This document shows, one piece after another, positions 25,702 to 33,736 of a stretch of 64,000 nucleotides of DNA. The stretch comes from G965220305 sp965220305. Lineage in GTDB: Bacteria > Chloroflexota > Dehalococcoidia > Lucifugimonadales > UBA3495. Made by a program: the position numbers and the translations under genes. The notes beneath the pieces were generated by a model. The model had not been told where the DNA came from and did not search any database. It saw only the letters and a list, made by a program, of their open reading frames with translations. The stretch covers positions 3,658,001 to 3,722,000 of the forward strand of contig OZ244817.1 of NCBI GenBank assembly GCA_965220305.1, written 5' to 3'. The stretch's first letter is position 1. Each line of letters begins with the position of its first letter.

Positions 25702-26649
25702 TTACCCCTTCTTGACCAGCTTTTGCAGCGAGCGAAGCTCCCGGGGCGGGTCCAAATGGCTGCCGGTGTGCGTCCAGGAAACCTCTCCCACGTAGATGTT
25801 GGTCTGGGAGTCTATGCAGACGCCGTGCGGGGCGATGAACCGTCCCGGCTGTTCTCCCTCCGGGCTTCCTCCCAGGCGGGCCAACAGGTTGCCGCTGGTG
25901 TCGTAAATGCTGACCCGAGGGCCCAGTCCCTCGGCCTGGTCGTTGGCCCCGATGGCGGGCCCAAGTTCCCCCACGTAGACCAAGCCGGTGTCCTGGTTGA
26001 TGTACAGACCGCAGGGCCGGGCCATGTTCACCCACTGGGTTTCGTAATTTCCGTTGGAGTCAAACACCTGGATGCGGTGGTTTTCCCGGTCGGCCACGTA
26101 CACCCAGCCGTCCTTGTCGGTGCAGATGTTGTGGACGATATTGAACTCGCTGGGACCAGTACCCGGCCCTCCCCAAGAGAACAGGAGTTGACCATCGGAG
26201 GTGTACTTGTGGACCCGGGAGTTGCCGTAACCGTCGGAGACGTAGAAGTCGCCGTTGCGGGGGTCGATGGCTACATGGGTGCAGCGGTTGAAGGGGTTGC
26301 CGCTCATGAAGGGGGCTGGCTGACCGCTGATACCCAGGGTGAGCAGCACCCTGCCGTCCAGGGTACACTTGCGCACAGTGTGGTCGCCGTCGTCAGTGCA
26401 GAAGATGGTGTCGTCGGGGCCCATAGTTATGCCGTGGGCCCGGGGGAAAACGCCCTCTCCCCAGGAACGGAGAAAATAGCCGTCCTTATCGAAAACTATC
26501 ATGGGGTGCTCACCCCGATTGAAGGCGTAAACGTTGTCGTTGGCGTCCACACCCACCGAGGCGACTTCTTTGAAGCCCCAACCGTCCGGGAGTTGCCCCC
26601 ATCCTTCGGCCACTTCGTAGGTGAATTGCTCCGTTCCCAAAGTTACCAT
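25702..26649 (-). CDS. NHL-repeat (six-bladed beta-propeller) protein
   Basis: The 315-residue protein is built from NHL repeats of about 45-50 residues, for example ASVGVDANDNVYAFNRGEH, RAHGITMGPDDTIFCTDDGD, HVAIDPRNGDFYVSDGYGNS and HNICTDKDGWVYVADRENHR. It contains no signal peptide. Relatives include peptidylglycine alpha-hydroxylating-lyase-like and 6-bladed lactonase-like proteins. No catalytic site is evident, so scaffold or ligand-binding roles are possible. ATG 26649 follows AGAGG. Confidence 0.85.
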   Translation of the reverse strand: MVTLGTEQFTYEVAEGWGQLPDGWGFKEVASVGVDANDNVYAFNRGEHPMIVFDKDGYFLRSWGEGVFPRAHGITMGPDDTIFCTDDGDHTVRKCTLDGRVLLTLGISGQPAPFMSGNPFNRCTHVAIDPRNGDFYVSDGYGNSRVHKYTSDGQLLFSWGGPGTGPSEFNIVHNICTDKDGWVYVADRENHRIQVFDSNGNYETQWVNMARPCGLYINQDTGLVYVGELGPAIGANDQAEGLGPRVSIYDTSGNLLARLGGSPEGEQPGRFIAPHGVCIDSQTNIYVGEVSWTHTGSHLDPPRELRSLQKLVKKG

Positions 26650-27068
26650 TCCGTTACCTCTTCGTAGCTATTCATCAATTGGTTTCCGCTGCTGATTTTA
26701 GCACCCATAGCAGGTATTGCAATGACGAATGTTGCCTTTAGCCTCATTTCCCGGTGCTACAGGGTCTTTCGATGCTTCAGGCATAGTTAATTTTATCCCA
26801 ATAGGCAGGCCATCCCCTCATCATCGCCATGAAAATAGGCGATTATCATCCGCTTACGCGGCCTCGACAAGGACACCATCATTCCGGCGGAGGCCGGAAT
26901 CCGTAAGTGGAGGACTCAGACCCTACGGTAACCTCAGAATCCTGCCGGACCAACCCAGGGTGGCAACAAGCTAAAGGCACGACCCAGGGTCAGCGCAGGA
27001 TTGTCAGGGTCCGTCCGGTGTTGTTATCATCTTGGAAGCCAAGTTTTGAAGTTCAAGGAGCGGGGGAG
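26650..27068. other. 419-bp gap with a palindromic repeat
   Basis: The palindrome ATTCCGGCGGAGGCCGGAAT at 26881-26900 belongs to the same repeat family as at 21270. The remainder holds no convincing frame. The frame from 26907 runs into the following gene but is not conserved-looking before 27069. Confidence 0.45.
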
Positions 27069-27764
27069 ATGGTCGAGGAAGTAAAACGCGACTACGTGAA
27101 GTACACCTTTTACAAAGTCTCTCCCCAGTGGCGCAGGTTGCCCGATGGCGAAAGGGAGCAAAGCAAGGACGAGTTTGCCAACGTCTTGGCCGAGTTCTCC
27201 GACCGGGTATCCTTGTCCAGCTATAGCTTGGTGGGCACCAGGGGCGACGCGGACTTGCTGCTGTGGAAGGTGAGCCCTAGCCTGGAGTCGCTGAACGAGT
27301 TGATGGGCCAGTTGAACCGCACCACCCTGGGTAAGTACCTGGAAATCCCCCACTCCTACCTGGCCATGACCCGGCGCTCCCCTTACGTGGTTGACCACCG
27401 GCACGAGGGGCAGGAGGGGACATCAACGTCCATGCGCATAGTGGGTCGCAAGTACCTGTTTATTTATCCCTTTGTGAAGACCCATGAGTGGTACCAGGCA
27501 TCCAAGGAAGACCGGCAACGGATGATGAGCGAGCACTTTCAGATAGGCCATCGTTATCCCGACGTGAAGATAAGCACGGCCTATTCCTTCGGCCTGGATG
27601 ACCAGGAGTTTGTGCTGGGCTTTGAAACCGACGACCCCGGCGTATTCTTGGACCTGGTTATGGAGTTGCGGGAGTCCCAGGCGCGACCCTACACCCTGCG
27701 GGACACTCCCATCTTCAGTTGCCTCAATAAATCACTGGCCGATTGCCTGGATGACCTGGGATAG
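27069..27764 (+). CDS. chlorite dismutase family (coproheme decarboxylase-like) protein
   Basis: The 231-residue protein belongs to the chlorite dismutase/HemQ family of heme-binding ferredoxin-like proteins. In Gram-positive bacteria these decarboxylate coproheme to heme b. The heme-ligand region reads RMMSEHFQIGHRYPDVK, with H156 as the probable ligand. The YPFVKTHEWY segment (Y133) is at the place of the catalytic Tyr in ChdC (YPMxKxxxxY). AAGGAG lies eight bases before ATG 27069. A role in heme synthesis fits, but other heme-dependent functions cannot be excluded. Confidence 0.8.
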   Translation: MVEEVKRDYVKYTFYKVSPQWRRLPDGEREQSKDEFANVLAEFSDRVSLSSYSLVGTRGDADLLLWKVSPSLESLNELMGQLNRTTLGKYLEIPHSYLAMTRRSPYVVDHRHEGQEGTSTSMRIVGRKYLFIYPFVKTHEWYQASKEDRQRMMSEHFQIGHRYPDVKISTAYSFGLDDQEFVLGFETDDPGVFLDLVMELRESQARPYTLRDTPIFSCLNKSLADCLDDLG

Positions 27765-27867
27765 ATCGTAACCTCCTCCCGTCTTTATTCAGGCCGGCAA
27801 CTAAGGTGAGGAAGGGGACCGGAATTAAGCAGGCAGTTTACTTGGCGCGTCGCTCGATGCGGCCTGG

Positions 27868-27902
27868 GGAAAAGCAAAGGGGACCGGCGAGCCGGTCCCC
27901 TT
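27868..27902 (-). terminator. terminator of the aconitase gene
   Basis: A perfect 12-bp stem (AAGGGGACCGGC with its complement) with a 2-base centre is followed on the minus strand by TGCTTTTCC. It lies just past the aconitase stop codon at 27926. Confidence 0.75.
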
Positions 27903-27925
27903 CGACTTGGTTAGTCTGAAGCTGG

Positions 27926-30205
27926 CTAAGCGCCTTCCAGGTTCTTCATGTGGTTCATGGCCGAGCCCGCCTTGAACCACTCTATCTGGGGTTGGTTCAA
28001 GGTGTGCCTGAGATTCAGGGTGTCCTCGCTGCCGTCGGCGTGCTTGACCACGCACTGCACCGGCGCCCCCGGCGCCAACTCGTTCAAGCCCATCAGGCTG
28101 ATGCGGTCGTCCTCAAGGATCCGGTCGTAGTCATCCACATCCTCGAAGGTGAGAGGCAGCAGCCCCTGCTTCTTGAGGTTGGACTCGTGGATGCGGGCAA
28201 AGCTGCGCGTTATAATTGCCGCCGCTCCCAGCATTCTGGGAGACATGGCGGCGTGTTCCCGGCTGCTCCCCTCACCGTAATTGGAGTCGCCGACAGCCAC
28301 CCAGCGTAAGCCTTGGGCTACGTACTCCCGAGCTATTTGGGGAATGGGCTGAATCTGCTCGCCGGATAGCTGGTTCTTGCCCGTGCCGGGGTCTTCGGTA
28401 TAGGCGTTGACAGCGCCCAGGAACATGTTGTCGCTGAGGTTATTCAAATGTCCCCGGAACCTCAACCACTGCCCGGCGGGGGAGATATGATCGGTGGTGC
28501 ACTTGCCCTGGGCCTTGACCAGTACCGGGATGTCCTCGAAGTCCTGTCCGTCCCAGGCGGGCCAGGGGTCCAGTACCTGAAGGCGGTTACTCTCCGAGTC
28601 AACAGCCACGTCGATGTCGTCGCCGTCCTCCGGCGGTTCCACGTACAAGGACTGGCCCAAGTCGAACCCGTTGGGCGGCACTTCGGGGGCCTCTCCCGGG
28701 GGTTCCAACTTGAACTCCACGCCATCGGCTCCCACCAGGGTATCGGTCAAAGGGTTGAAGCTGAGGCTGCCGCCCAGCCCCATCGCAATGGCGATTTCAG
28801 GGCTGGCGATGAAGTTCATCGTGTCTGGATTGGCGTCATTACGCGCCGGGAAGTTCCGGTTGTAGGAAGTAACGATGGAGTTCCGCTCGCCCCGCTGGAT
28901 TTCCGGGCGGTTCCATTGGCCGATGCAGGGGCCGCAGGCGTTGGCCAGCACGGTCCCGCCAATCTCTTCCAGGGCTGCCTGTTGACCATCTCGCTCGATA
29001 GTGGCCCGGACCTGTTCGGAACCGGGAGTGACCATCAACCCGGAGGCTGCGCTGACGCCGTGGGCGTGGGCCTGGCGGGCTACGTCGGCGCACCGGCTCA
29101 TGTCCTCGTAGGACGAGTTGGTGCAGCTACCCACCAAAGCCACCGATACCCGGTCGGGGAAGTCGTTCTCGGCAACTTCCTTGGCCAGCGCGGATATGGG
29201 CCGCGCCCGGTCCGGCGAGTGGGGGCCGGTGATGTGGGGTTCCAGCTTGGACAGGTCTATTTCGACAATGCGGTCATAGTACTGGGCCGGGTCCTGCTCC
29301 ACCTCCGGGTCGGAAGTCAGCAAATGGCGGTACTGCTCCGCCAACTCGGCCAACTCGGCCCGTCGGGTGGCTCTCAGGTAAGTGCCCATCCGCTCGTCGT
29401 AGGGGAACACGTCCCCGGTTGCGCCCAATTCGGCGCCCATGTTGGTAATTGTAGCCTTGCCGGTGCAACTAATGGACTGGGTGCCCGGGCCGAAGTATTC
29501 GATGATGGCGTTGGTCCCGCCGGCCACCGTCAGTACGCCCGCCAGGTGGATGATGATGTCCTTGGGGGCCGTCCACCCGCTCATTTCGCCGGTGAGTCGG
29601 ACGCCAATCAGCGTGGGGTACCGTACTTCCCAGGCCAGGCCAGCCATCACGTCGGCGGCGTCGGCCCCGCCCACGCCGATGGCAAGCATTCCCAGACCGC
29701 CGGCGTTGGGGGTGTGGGAGTCGGTGCCGATGATAAGCCCACCGGGGAAGGCGTAGTTTTCCAGCACAACCTGATGAATGATGCCAGACCCCGGCTTCCA
29801 GAACCCCATTCCGAACTTGCGGCTGGTGGACTCCAGGAACTGGTACACCTCATTGCTTTCGTTGAGGGCGTCCTGCAGGTCGGAGGAAGCCCCTACCCTG
29901 GCCTGGATCAAGTGGTCGCAGTGTACCGTGGTAGGTACTGCCACCCTGGAGCGACCGGACTGCATGAATTGAAGAATGGCCATCTGTCCGGTAACGTCCT
30001 GGTGGGCCACCCGGTCCGGGTTGAGCATAATATAGCTTTGGCCGGGGTTGAGCTCCGATTCCGCCGGGTCGTCCAGGTGCCCGAGCATGATTTTCTCTGC
30101 CAGGGTCAACGGCCGGTTTAAGCGCGAACGGACTATTTCCAGCTTCTGTTCCATTTTCTGGTAGGCGTTGGCTACAAATTCAGGGGTTGAGTCGATCACA
30201 CTCAT
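27926..30205 (-). CDS. acn: aconitate hydratase
   Basis: The 759-residue product is a full-length aconitase of the mitochondrial-type subfamily, converting citrate to isocitrate through cis-aconitate in the TCA cycle. The iron-sulfur ligands are visible as GSCTNSSYEDM and ANACGPCIGQW. Substrate regions include TVHCDHLI, GTDSHTPNAGGLG, GEGSSREHAAMSPR and FARIHESNLKKQG. ATG 30205 is preceded by GAGGAGGAG; the frame to 30223 is not needed. It is monocistronic, ending at a strong terminator. Confidence 0.95.
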   Translation of the reverse strand: MSVIDSTPEFVANAYQKMEQKLEIVRSRLNRPLTLAEKIMLGHLDDPAESELNPGQSYIMLNPDRVAHQDVTGQMAILQFMQSGRSRVAVPTTVHCDHLIQARVGASSDLQDALNESNEVYQFLESTSRKFGMGFWKPGSGIIHQVVLENYAFPGGLIIGTDSHTPNAGGLGMLAIGVGGADAADVMAGLAWEVRYPTLIGVRLTGEMSGWTAPKDIIIHLAGVLTVAGGTNAIIEYFGPGTQSISCTGKATITNMGAELGATGDVFPYDERMGTYLRATRRAELAELAEQYRHLLTSDPEVEQDPAQYYDRIVEIDLSKLEPHITGPHSPDRARPISALAKEVAENDFPDRVSVALVGSCTNSSYEDMSRCADVARQAHAHGVSAASGLMVTPGSEQVRATIERDGQQAALEEIGGTVLANACGPCIGQWNRPEIQRGERNSIVTSYNRNFPARNDANPDTMNFIASPEIAIAMGLGGSLSFNPLTDTLVGADGVEFKLEPPGEAPEVPPNGFDLGQSLYVEPPEDGDDIDVAVDSESNRLQVLDPWPAWDGQDFEDIPVLVKAQGKCTTDHISPAGQWLRFRGHLNNLSDNMFLGAVNAYTEDPGTGKNQLSGEQIQPIPQIAREYVAQGLRWVAVGDSNYGEGSSREHAAMSPRMLGAAAIITRSFARIHESNLKKQGLLPLTFEDVDDYDRILEDDRISLMGLNELAPGAPVQCVVKHADGSEDTLNLRHTLNQPQIEWFKAGSAMNHMKNLEGA

Positions 30206-30409
30206 GAATTGTCTCCTCCTCAACTAGGCAGAACGTGAGTATCGACGGTATTCGTTGGAATAATTTGCCTCTCGGAGTGGTGAAAGTTACTCCGAAAGGC
30301 AATCTTCAGTGGGATGTTGCTGAAACTATCGGACCATATTGGTTCAGGGGCAGTTTCCCCTGGGTGATGCCCTGGACAATAGGTACGAAAAAGACCTGGC
30401 CCGGGGCTG

Positions 30410-30679
30410 CTACTTCCGCTTCAAAGTGGAAAGGTCGGTATTGGTGAAGTAGTCGTAGTTCTTGGCGATGTATTCGGCCCAGGGTTCGGGTACCGCGTCT
30501 TCAGCAAAAATAGCGGTAACCGGGCACACCGGCTCGCAGGCGGCGCAGTCGATGCACTCGTCTGGATTGATGTAGTACATGTCGTCTTCGTCGCGAGTAT
30601 AGATGCAGTCCACCGGACAAACGTCAACACACGCCCCGTCTTTGACCCCGACACAAGGTTCGGCAATTATATAGGTCAT
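30410..30679 (-). CDS. fdxA: 7Fe-type ferredoxin (FdxA-like)
   Basis: The 89-residue protein transfers electrons in the cytoplasm. It has eight cysteines at 9, 17, 21, 25, 42, 45, 48 and 52. The arrangement EPCVGVKDGACVDVCPVDC followed by CIDCAACEPVCP is typical of ferredoxins with one 3Fe-4S and one 4Fe-4S cluster. The C-terminal tail (about 35 residues after the clusters) is like that of actinobacterial and thermophile FdxA. GAGGAG precedes ATG 30679. Its electron partner is not encoded nearby. Confidence 0.9.
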   Translation of the reverse strand: MTYIIAEPCVGVKDGACVDVCPVDCIYTRDEDDMYYINPDECIDCAACEPVCPVTAIFAEDAVPEPWAEYIAKNYDYFTNTDLSTLKRK

Positions 30680-31080
30680 CCTGTAGCACTCCTCTTGAAA
30701 AGTGATCTAAAGTACCCTAGCCCGACCCCAATTATGTGACCGAGGCATTCCTGCAAATTATAGCACAGCAGTAATTCTTTGCAATAATTGGCGCATTGCA
30801 GCGCGGTTGGAACCCGGCGTGCGTCAACGAAAACCTTGCTCGGCCACCTTTTTGCCCCTGGCCTGCACCGGCAACAGGCCTGACGTCGGTGGCCGAAATC
30901 TAGGGGTCGGCGCGACCAACCTTCGATTGCGACCAATGCCCTGGGTTTCTCAACAGGGTGGCATAGCCGTCGCCCCAGCGAAATCCGGCACTCAAGACCG
31001 TCTGAGGTGGCAATTTTGGTGGCTAAGATCCGAATAGGCTCCGGCTCGGTACGACGGAGGCAGATTGCCCTATCGAGAGC
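30680..31080. other. 401-bp gap holding the ferredoxin promoter
   Basis: Apart from the promoter at 30757-30784 I see no gene. The minus-strand frame 30676-31083 overlaps this promoter, has no ribosome site, and reads as non-coding. Confidence 0.45.
30757..30784 (-). promoter_or_regulatory. promoter of the ferredoxin gene
   Basis: On the minus strand TTGCAA (30784-30779) and a perfect TATAAT (30762-30757) are separated by 16 bases, 78 bases upstream of the ferredoxin start. Confidence 0.6.
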
Positions 31081-31118
31081 CAAGGAAAAGGCGCTTCACC
31101 CAATAGGTGGGAAGCGCC
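31081..31118 (-). terminator. terminator of the Lrp/AsnC gene
   Basis: The arms GGCGCTTC (31090-31097) and GAAGCGCC (31111-31118) pair, with an inner ACC/GGT extension, and are followed on the minus strand by TTTTCCTT. Confidence 0.7.
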
Positions 31119-31160
31119 CCGGCCAGAACGCAATTATGAGTGTGACCCTACAGTTTCGTC

Positions 31161-31601
31161 CTACAGGACCAGACCGTAGGTGCGCTTCTTGATGGAGAGG
31201 TTTACAAAAGTCTCGGTGCGTTGGACGCCGTCGATTACCCCAATCTTAGTTCTCAGGAAATTGCCCAGGGTTTCGGCGGATTCCAGCCCGGCCCAAACGA
31301 ACACGTCATATGCGCCGGTGGTTATGGCGACGTAGTGGGCTTCCTCCAGGTTGGCTATGGAGTCGGCTACCGAGTCGGACTTGCCGGGAGCGGTCTGGAG
31401 GCCGATTAGAGCGGTAGTGGCGTAGCCCAGTTTCTCCAGATTCGGTACAGCTATGACCTTTACCACATCGTCCTGAATCAAGCGCCGCAACCGTCGACGA
31501 ACGGTGCCTTCGCTGACGCCCACTTCGCGTGCGATTTTCGCATTGGAAGCCCGACCGTCCATTTGAAGAAGGCTTATAATTTTCCGGTCTAATTCATCCA
31601 T
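31161..31601 (-). CDS. Lrp/AsnC family transcriptional regulator
   Basis: The 146-residue protein has the AsnC-type helix-turn-helix at the N terminus (DELDRKIISLLQMDGRASNA, then IAREVGVSEGTVRRRLRRL). The C-terminal RAM domain for effector binding and oligomerisation contains GYATTALIGLQT and GAYDVFVWA. Family members sense amino acids or other small metabolites. ATG 31601 follows GGGGAG. A sigma-70-type promoter lies 42 bases upstream. Targets are unknown. Confidence 0.92.
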   Translation of the reverse strand: MDELDRKIISLLQMDGRASNAKIAREVGVSEGTVRRRLRRLIQDDVVKVIAVPNLEKLGYATTALIGLQTAPGKSDSVADSIANLEEAHYVAITTGAYDVFVWAGLESAETLGNFLRTKIGVIDGVQRTETFVNLSIKKRTYGLVL

Positions 31602-31642
31602 TCGTAACGCTCCCCTAATATTGCGGCAGCTTGGCAGCAGAT

Positions 31643-31671
31643 ATACTAGGGCAGCAAAAGATGGCTGTCAA
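31643..31671 (-). promoter_or_regulatory. sigma-70-type promoter of the Lrp/AsnC gene
   Basis: On the minus strand TTGACA (31671-31666) and TAGTAT (31648-31643) have an exact 17-base spacer. No gene is evident in the rest of the gap 31672-32004, which ends at the tRNA-Ser. Confidence 0.7.
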
Positions 31672-32004
31672 TACCGTAACCATATTAGCGGATGGCGCAT
31701 TTGTGCAACTTTTTATCATTGCTACCAGGTTAGCGTTTACGTAATAGCGGTTTAAAGTAATCGATGGCCTTCCCATTGCTCTTTCCAGTTATGCCCCAAG
31801 GACCCCCGCTTCCTGCCGAGCCAACGGCTCGTTCCCGTAGGAGAAGTCTCCGCCGGGGCGCTATCTTGGAGCAAGCCACCGCACCCGGCCCCCAATCTTT
31901 TTCGGGATGGTATGTTAAACCGGAGACCCCCGCCGGGAAGTGAGGAAGTGATACCCTTATTGTAGCTGCCCTTCCGTTATGATATATTGGGAATCCTAGC
32001 TCTT

Positions 32005-32093
32005 GGAGGGATCGCATAGTGGTCTAGTGCGGGCGCCTGCTAAGCGCTTATCCTGAGAAATTGGGATCGCGGGTTCGAATCCCGCTCCCTCCG
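32005..32093 (+). tRNA. tRNA-Ser (anticodon GCT)
   Basis: The acceptor arms GGAGGGA and TCCCTCC pair, the T arm carries GGGTTCGAATCCC, and a long variable arm is present. The anticodon loop CTGCTAA gives GCT. CCA is not encoded. A recombinase gene starts 47 bases downstream, so its 3' end is the likely integration site of the element that follows. Confidence 0.93.
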
Positions 32094-32140
32094 CCGGATA
32101 TCCATAGCTGACTTGGGCGTCTCGGCTGGCAAAGTATGGG

Positions 32141-33061
32141 ATGCAAGTACAAGAGCCTATTTTCGGACCCAAAGCTGGCTCAGCTTCAGGAGAGTATAAG
32201 AGCTTAAAATCTCTGCTCACGGCTTACCTTCAATACCACGGAATTGAAGGCTCGACTCAGGACACCCTAAAGCACAAACGCAAGGAGATTGGCCCGTTTC
32301 TACGTTACCTGGAAGAAAATGACCACTCCATGTTGCTTGGCGATGTGACTCTCTTCGACGTGGTGGGGCATCTTGAAGTCATGAAATCGCGAGGCCTGGC
32401 CGCTGCCAGCATACACACCAGGCGTCGTGCCCTTCACGCCTGGTTCGCGTGGATGGTGGACTGGGAACTCATACCGGCCAACCCGGTGTCCAAGGTCCGG
32501 TCGCCCCGGCTGCCGAAAGTCCGAAAGCCGTTCCTGAGTGAGTCTGACTTTCAGAAACTGCTTGGCCTATGCCCGTTGAGCATACTCCTTGGGAGCCGCC
32601 GGGCATCCATGCTGTGGTTGCTGGCCACCACGGAAATGCGGCGCCGGGAGTTGCTCATGCTGAGCCGGGAGGACCTGGATTGGGACCAGGGAGTGGTGCG
32701 GGTAATACACGGAAAGGGTCAGAGGGAGCGTTTGGTCCCGTTCCTGCGGGAAGCTCAAAGGCCGATGCTGCGTTATCTGAACAACCGTTGGGATTCCCAC
32801 TCGTGTTTATGGGTTACGGAAGAAGGCCGGCCCTTGGGGTACGTGGGTTTGGGAACGGATATTACCCGCTTGTTCCAGCGGGCGGAGATACCAGTGAAAG
32901 ACCCGCTGCATATCTTCCGCCGGATCTTCGCCGCCAACGCGGTTCGCCAGGGTGTCCCGAGACAGTACACACAGGCCATAGCCGGCTGGTCCACGTCGCA
33001 GATGGAGGCTGAGGAAGAGGCGATCGAGGCGTTCAGACAGTTCAAGCCGTTCTGGAAATAA
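32141..33061 (+). CDS. tyrosine-recombinase-fold integrase lacking the catalytic Tyr
   Basis: The 306-residue protein resembles XerC/XerD recombinases, with an N-terminal SAM-like core-binding domain (residues about 20-110) and a catalytic domain. R167 (TTEMRRREL), K192 (IHGKGQRER), H257 and R260 (HIFRRIFA) and W283 (AGWST) are at the expected places. After W283 the sequence reads STSQMEAEEEAIEAF, where relatives have a segment with the nucleophilic Tyr about nine residues on. No Tyr occurs after Y276. An in-frame deletion is the likely cause. It could still bind DNA. Confidence 0.8.
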   Translation: MQVQEPIFGPKAGSASGEYKSLKSLLTAYLQYHGIEGSTQDTLKHKRKEIGPFLRYLEENDHSMLLGDVTLFDVVGHLEVMKSRGLAAASIHTRRRALHAWFAWMVDWELIPANPVSKVRSPRLPKVRKPFLSESDFQKLLGLCPLSILLGSRRASMLWLLATTEMRRRELLMLSREDLDWDQGVVRVIHGKGQRERLVPFLREAQRPMLRYLNNRWDSHSCLWVTEEGRPLGYVGLGTDITRLFQRAEIPVKDPLHIFRRIFAANAVRQGVPRQYTQAIAGWSTSQMEAEEEAIEAFRQFKPFWK

Positions 33062-33120
33062 TAACGATGCGTGGTGTGGGGACGTGAGCGCCGTGTCCTC
33101 TGACCTTCACTGCGGCGGCC

Positions 33121-33696
33121 TTGGTCAGGGATGAGACCAATATCTTTCATCGTGCCCTGCGCCATACGGAGGTTCCGGCGGTGATCGGGGCGGTTCGGAG
33201 TTCCGGGGCTTTGCCGGTGACCAAGCTGTCCCTGGAATTCCTGGTTCTCACGGCGGCGCGTTCCGGTGAGGTTCGCCTCGCTGCCTGGGAAGAGATGGAC
33301 CCGGAGGCCTGTACCTGGGTGATTTCAGCCGGGCGGATGAAGGCTGGACGGGAGCACCGGGCGCCACTCCCGGACCGCACTGTGGCCATCCTGGAAGAGG
33401 CTCAGCCGCTGGGGTGCCGGTCCGGGTTGGTTTTTCCGGCGGCGTCGGGGAAGCCTCTGTCCAATATGACCCATGGCAAGTTGTTGCGGGAGTTGGGGTT
33501 GGACTGCGTTCCCCACGGCTTCCGGTCCAGTTTCAAGGACTGGTGCATTGAGCAGACCGACACGCCCTGGGCAGTGGGGGAGGCGGCGCTGGCCCATACC
33601 CTGGGAAACTCCACCGAAGTGGCGTACGCCCGCAGCGACCTGTTCGACAAACGGCGGGGGCTGATGGATGCCTGGGCGGCGTATCTGATCGTATGA
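33121..33696 (+). pseudogene. P4-type integrase, catalytic domain only
   Basis: The 191 residues form the catalytic domain of a P4/CP4-57-like integrase, with R47 (TAARSGEVR), K74, H132 and R135 (VPHGFRSSF), H159 and Y169 (STEVAYARSD). All catalytic residues are present. The arm-binding and core-binding parts, about 190 residues in intact relatives, are missing, and an in-frame TGA occurs at 33085. The TTG start is formal only. It is likely a 5'-truncated relic of the integrase that used the tRNA site. Confidence 0.75.
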
Positions 33697-33736
33697 AACT
33701 GGAGTTCTTCGGGTGTTCTGGACGGGAATGGCAATA

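Noticed and set aside
671..27000. Recurring CCCGC-GCGGG palindromes considered as a CRISPR array
   Set aside because: The copies are kilobases apart without regular spacers, and no cas genes are present. They are dispersed palindromic repeats.
28448..30121. Plus-strand frame of 557 codons
   Set aside because: It is the antisense of the aconitase gene and shows only the His/Gly/Val bias typical of such shadows.
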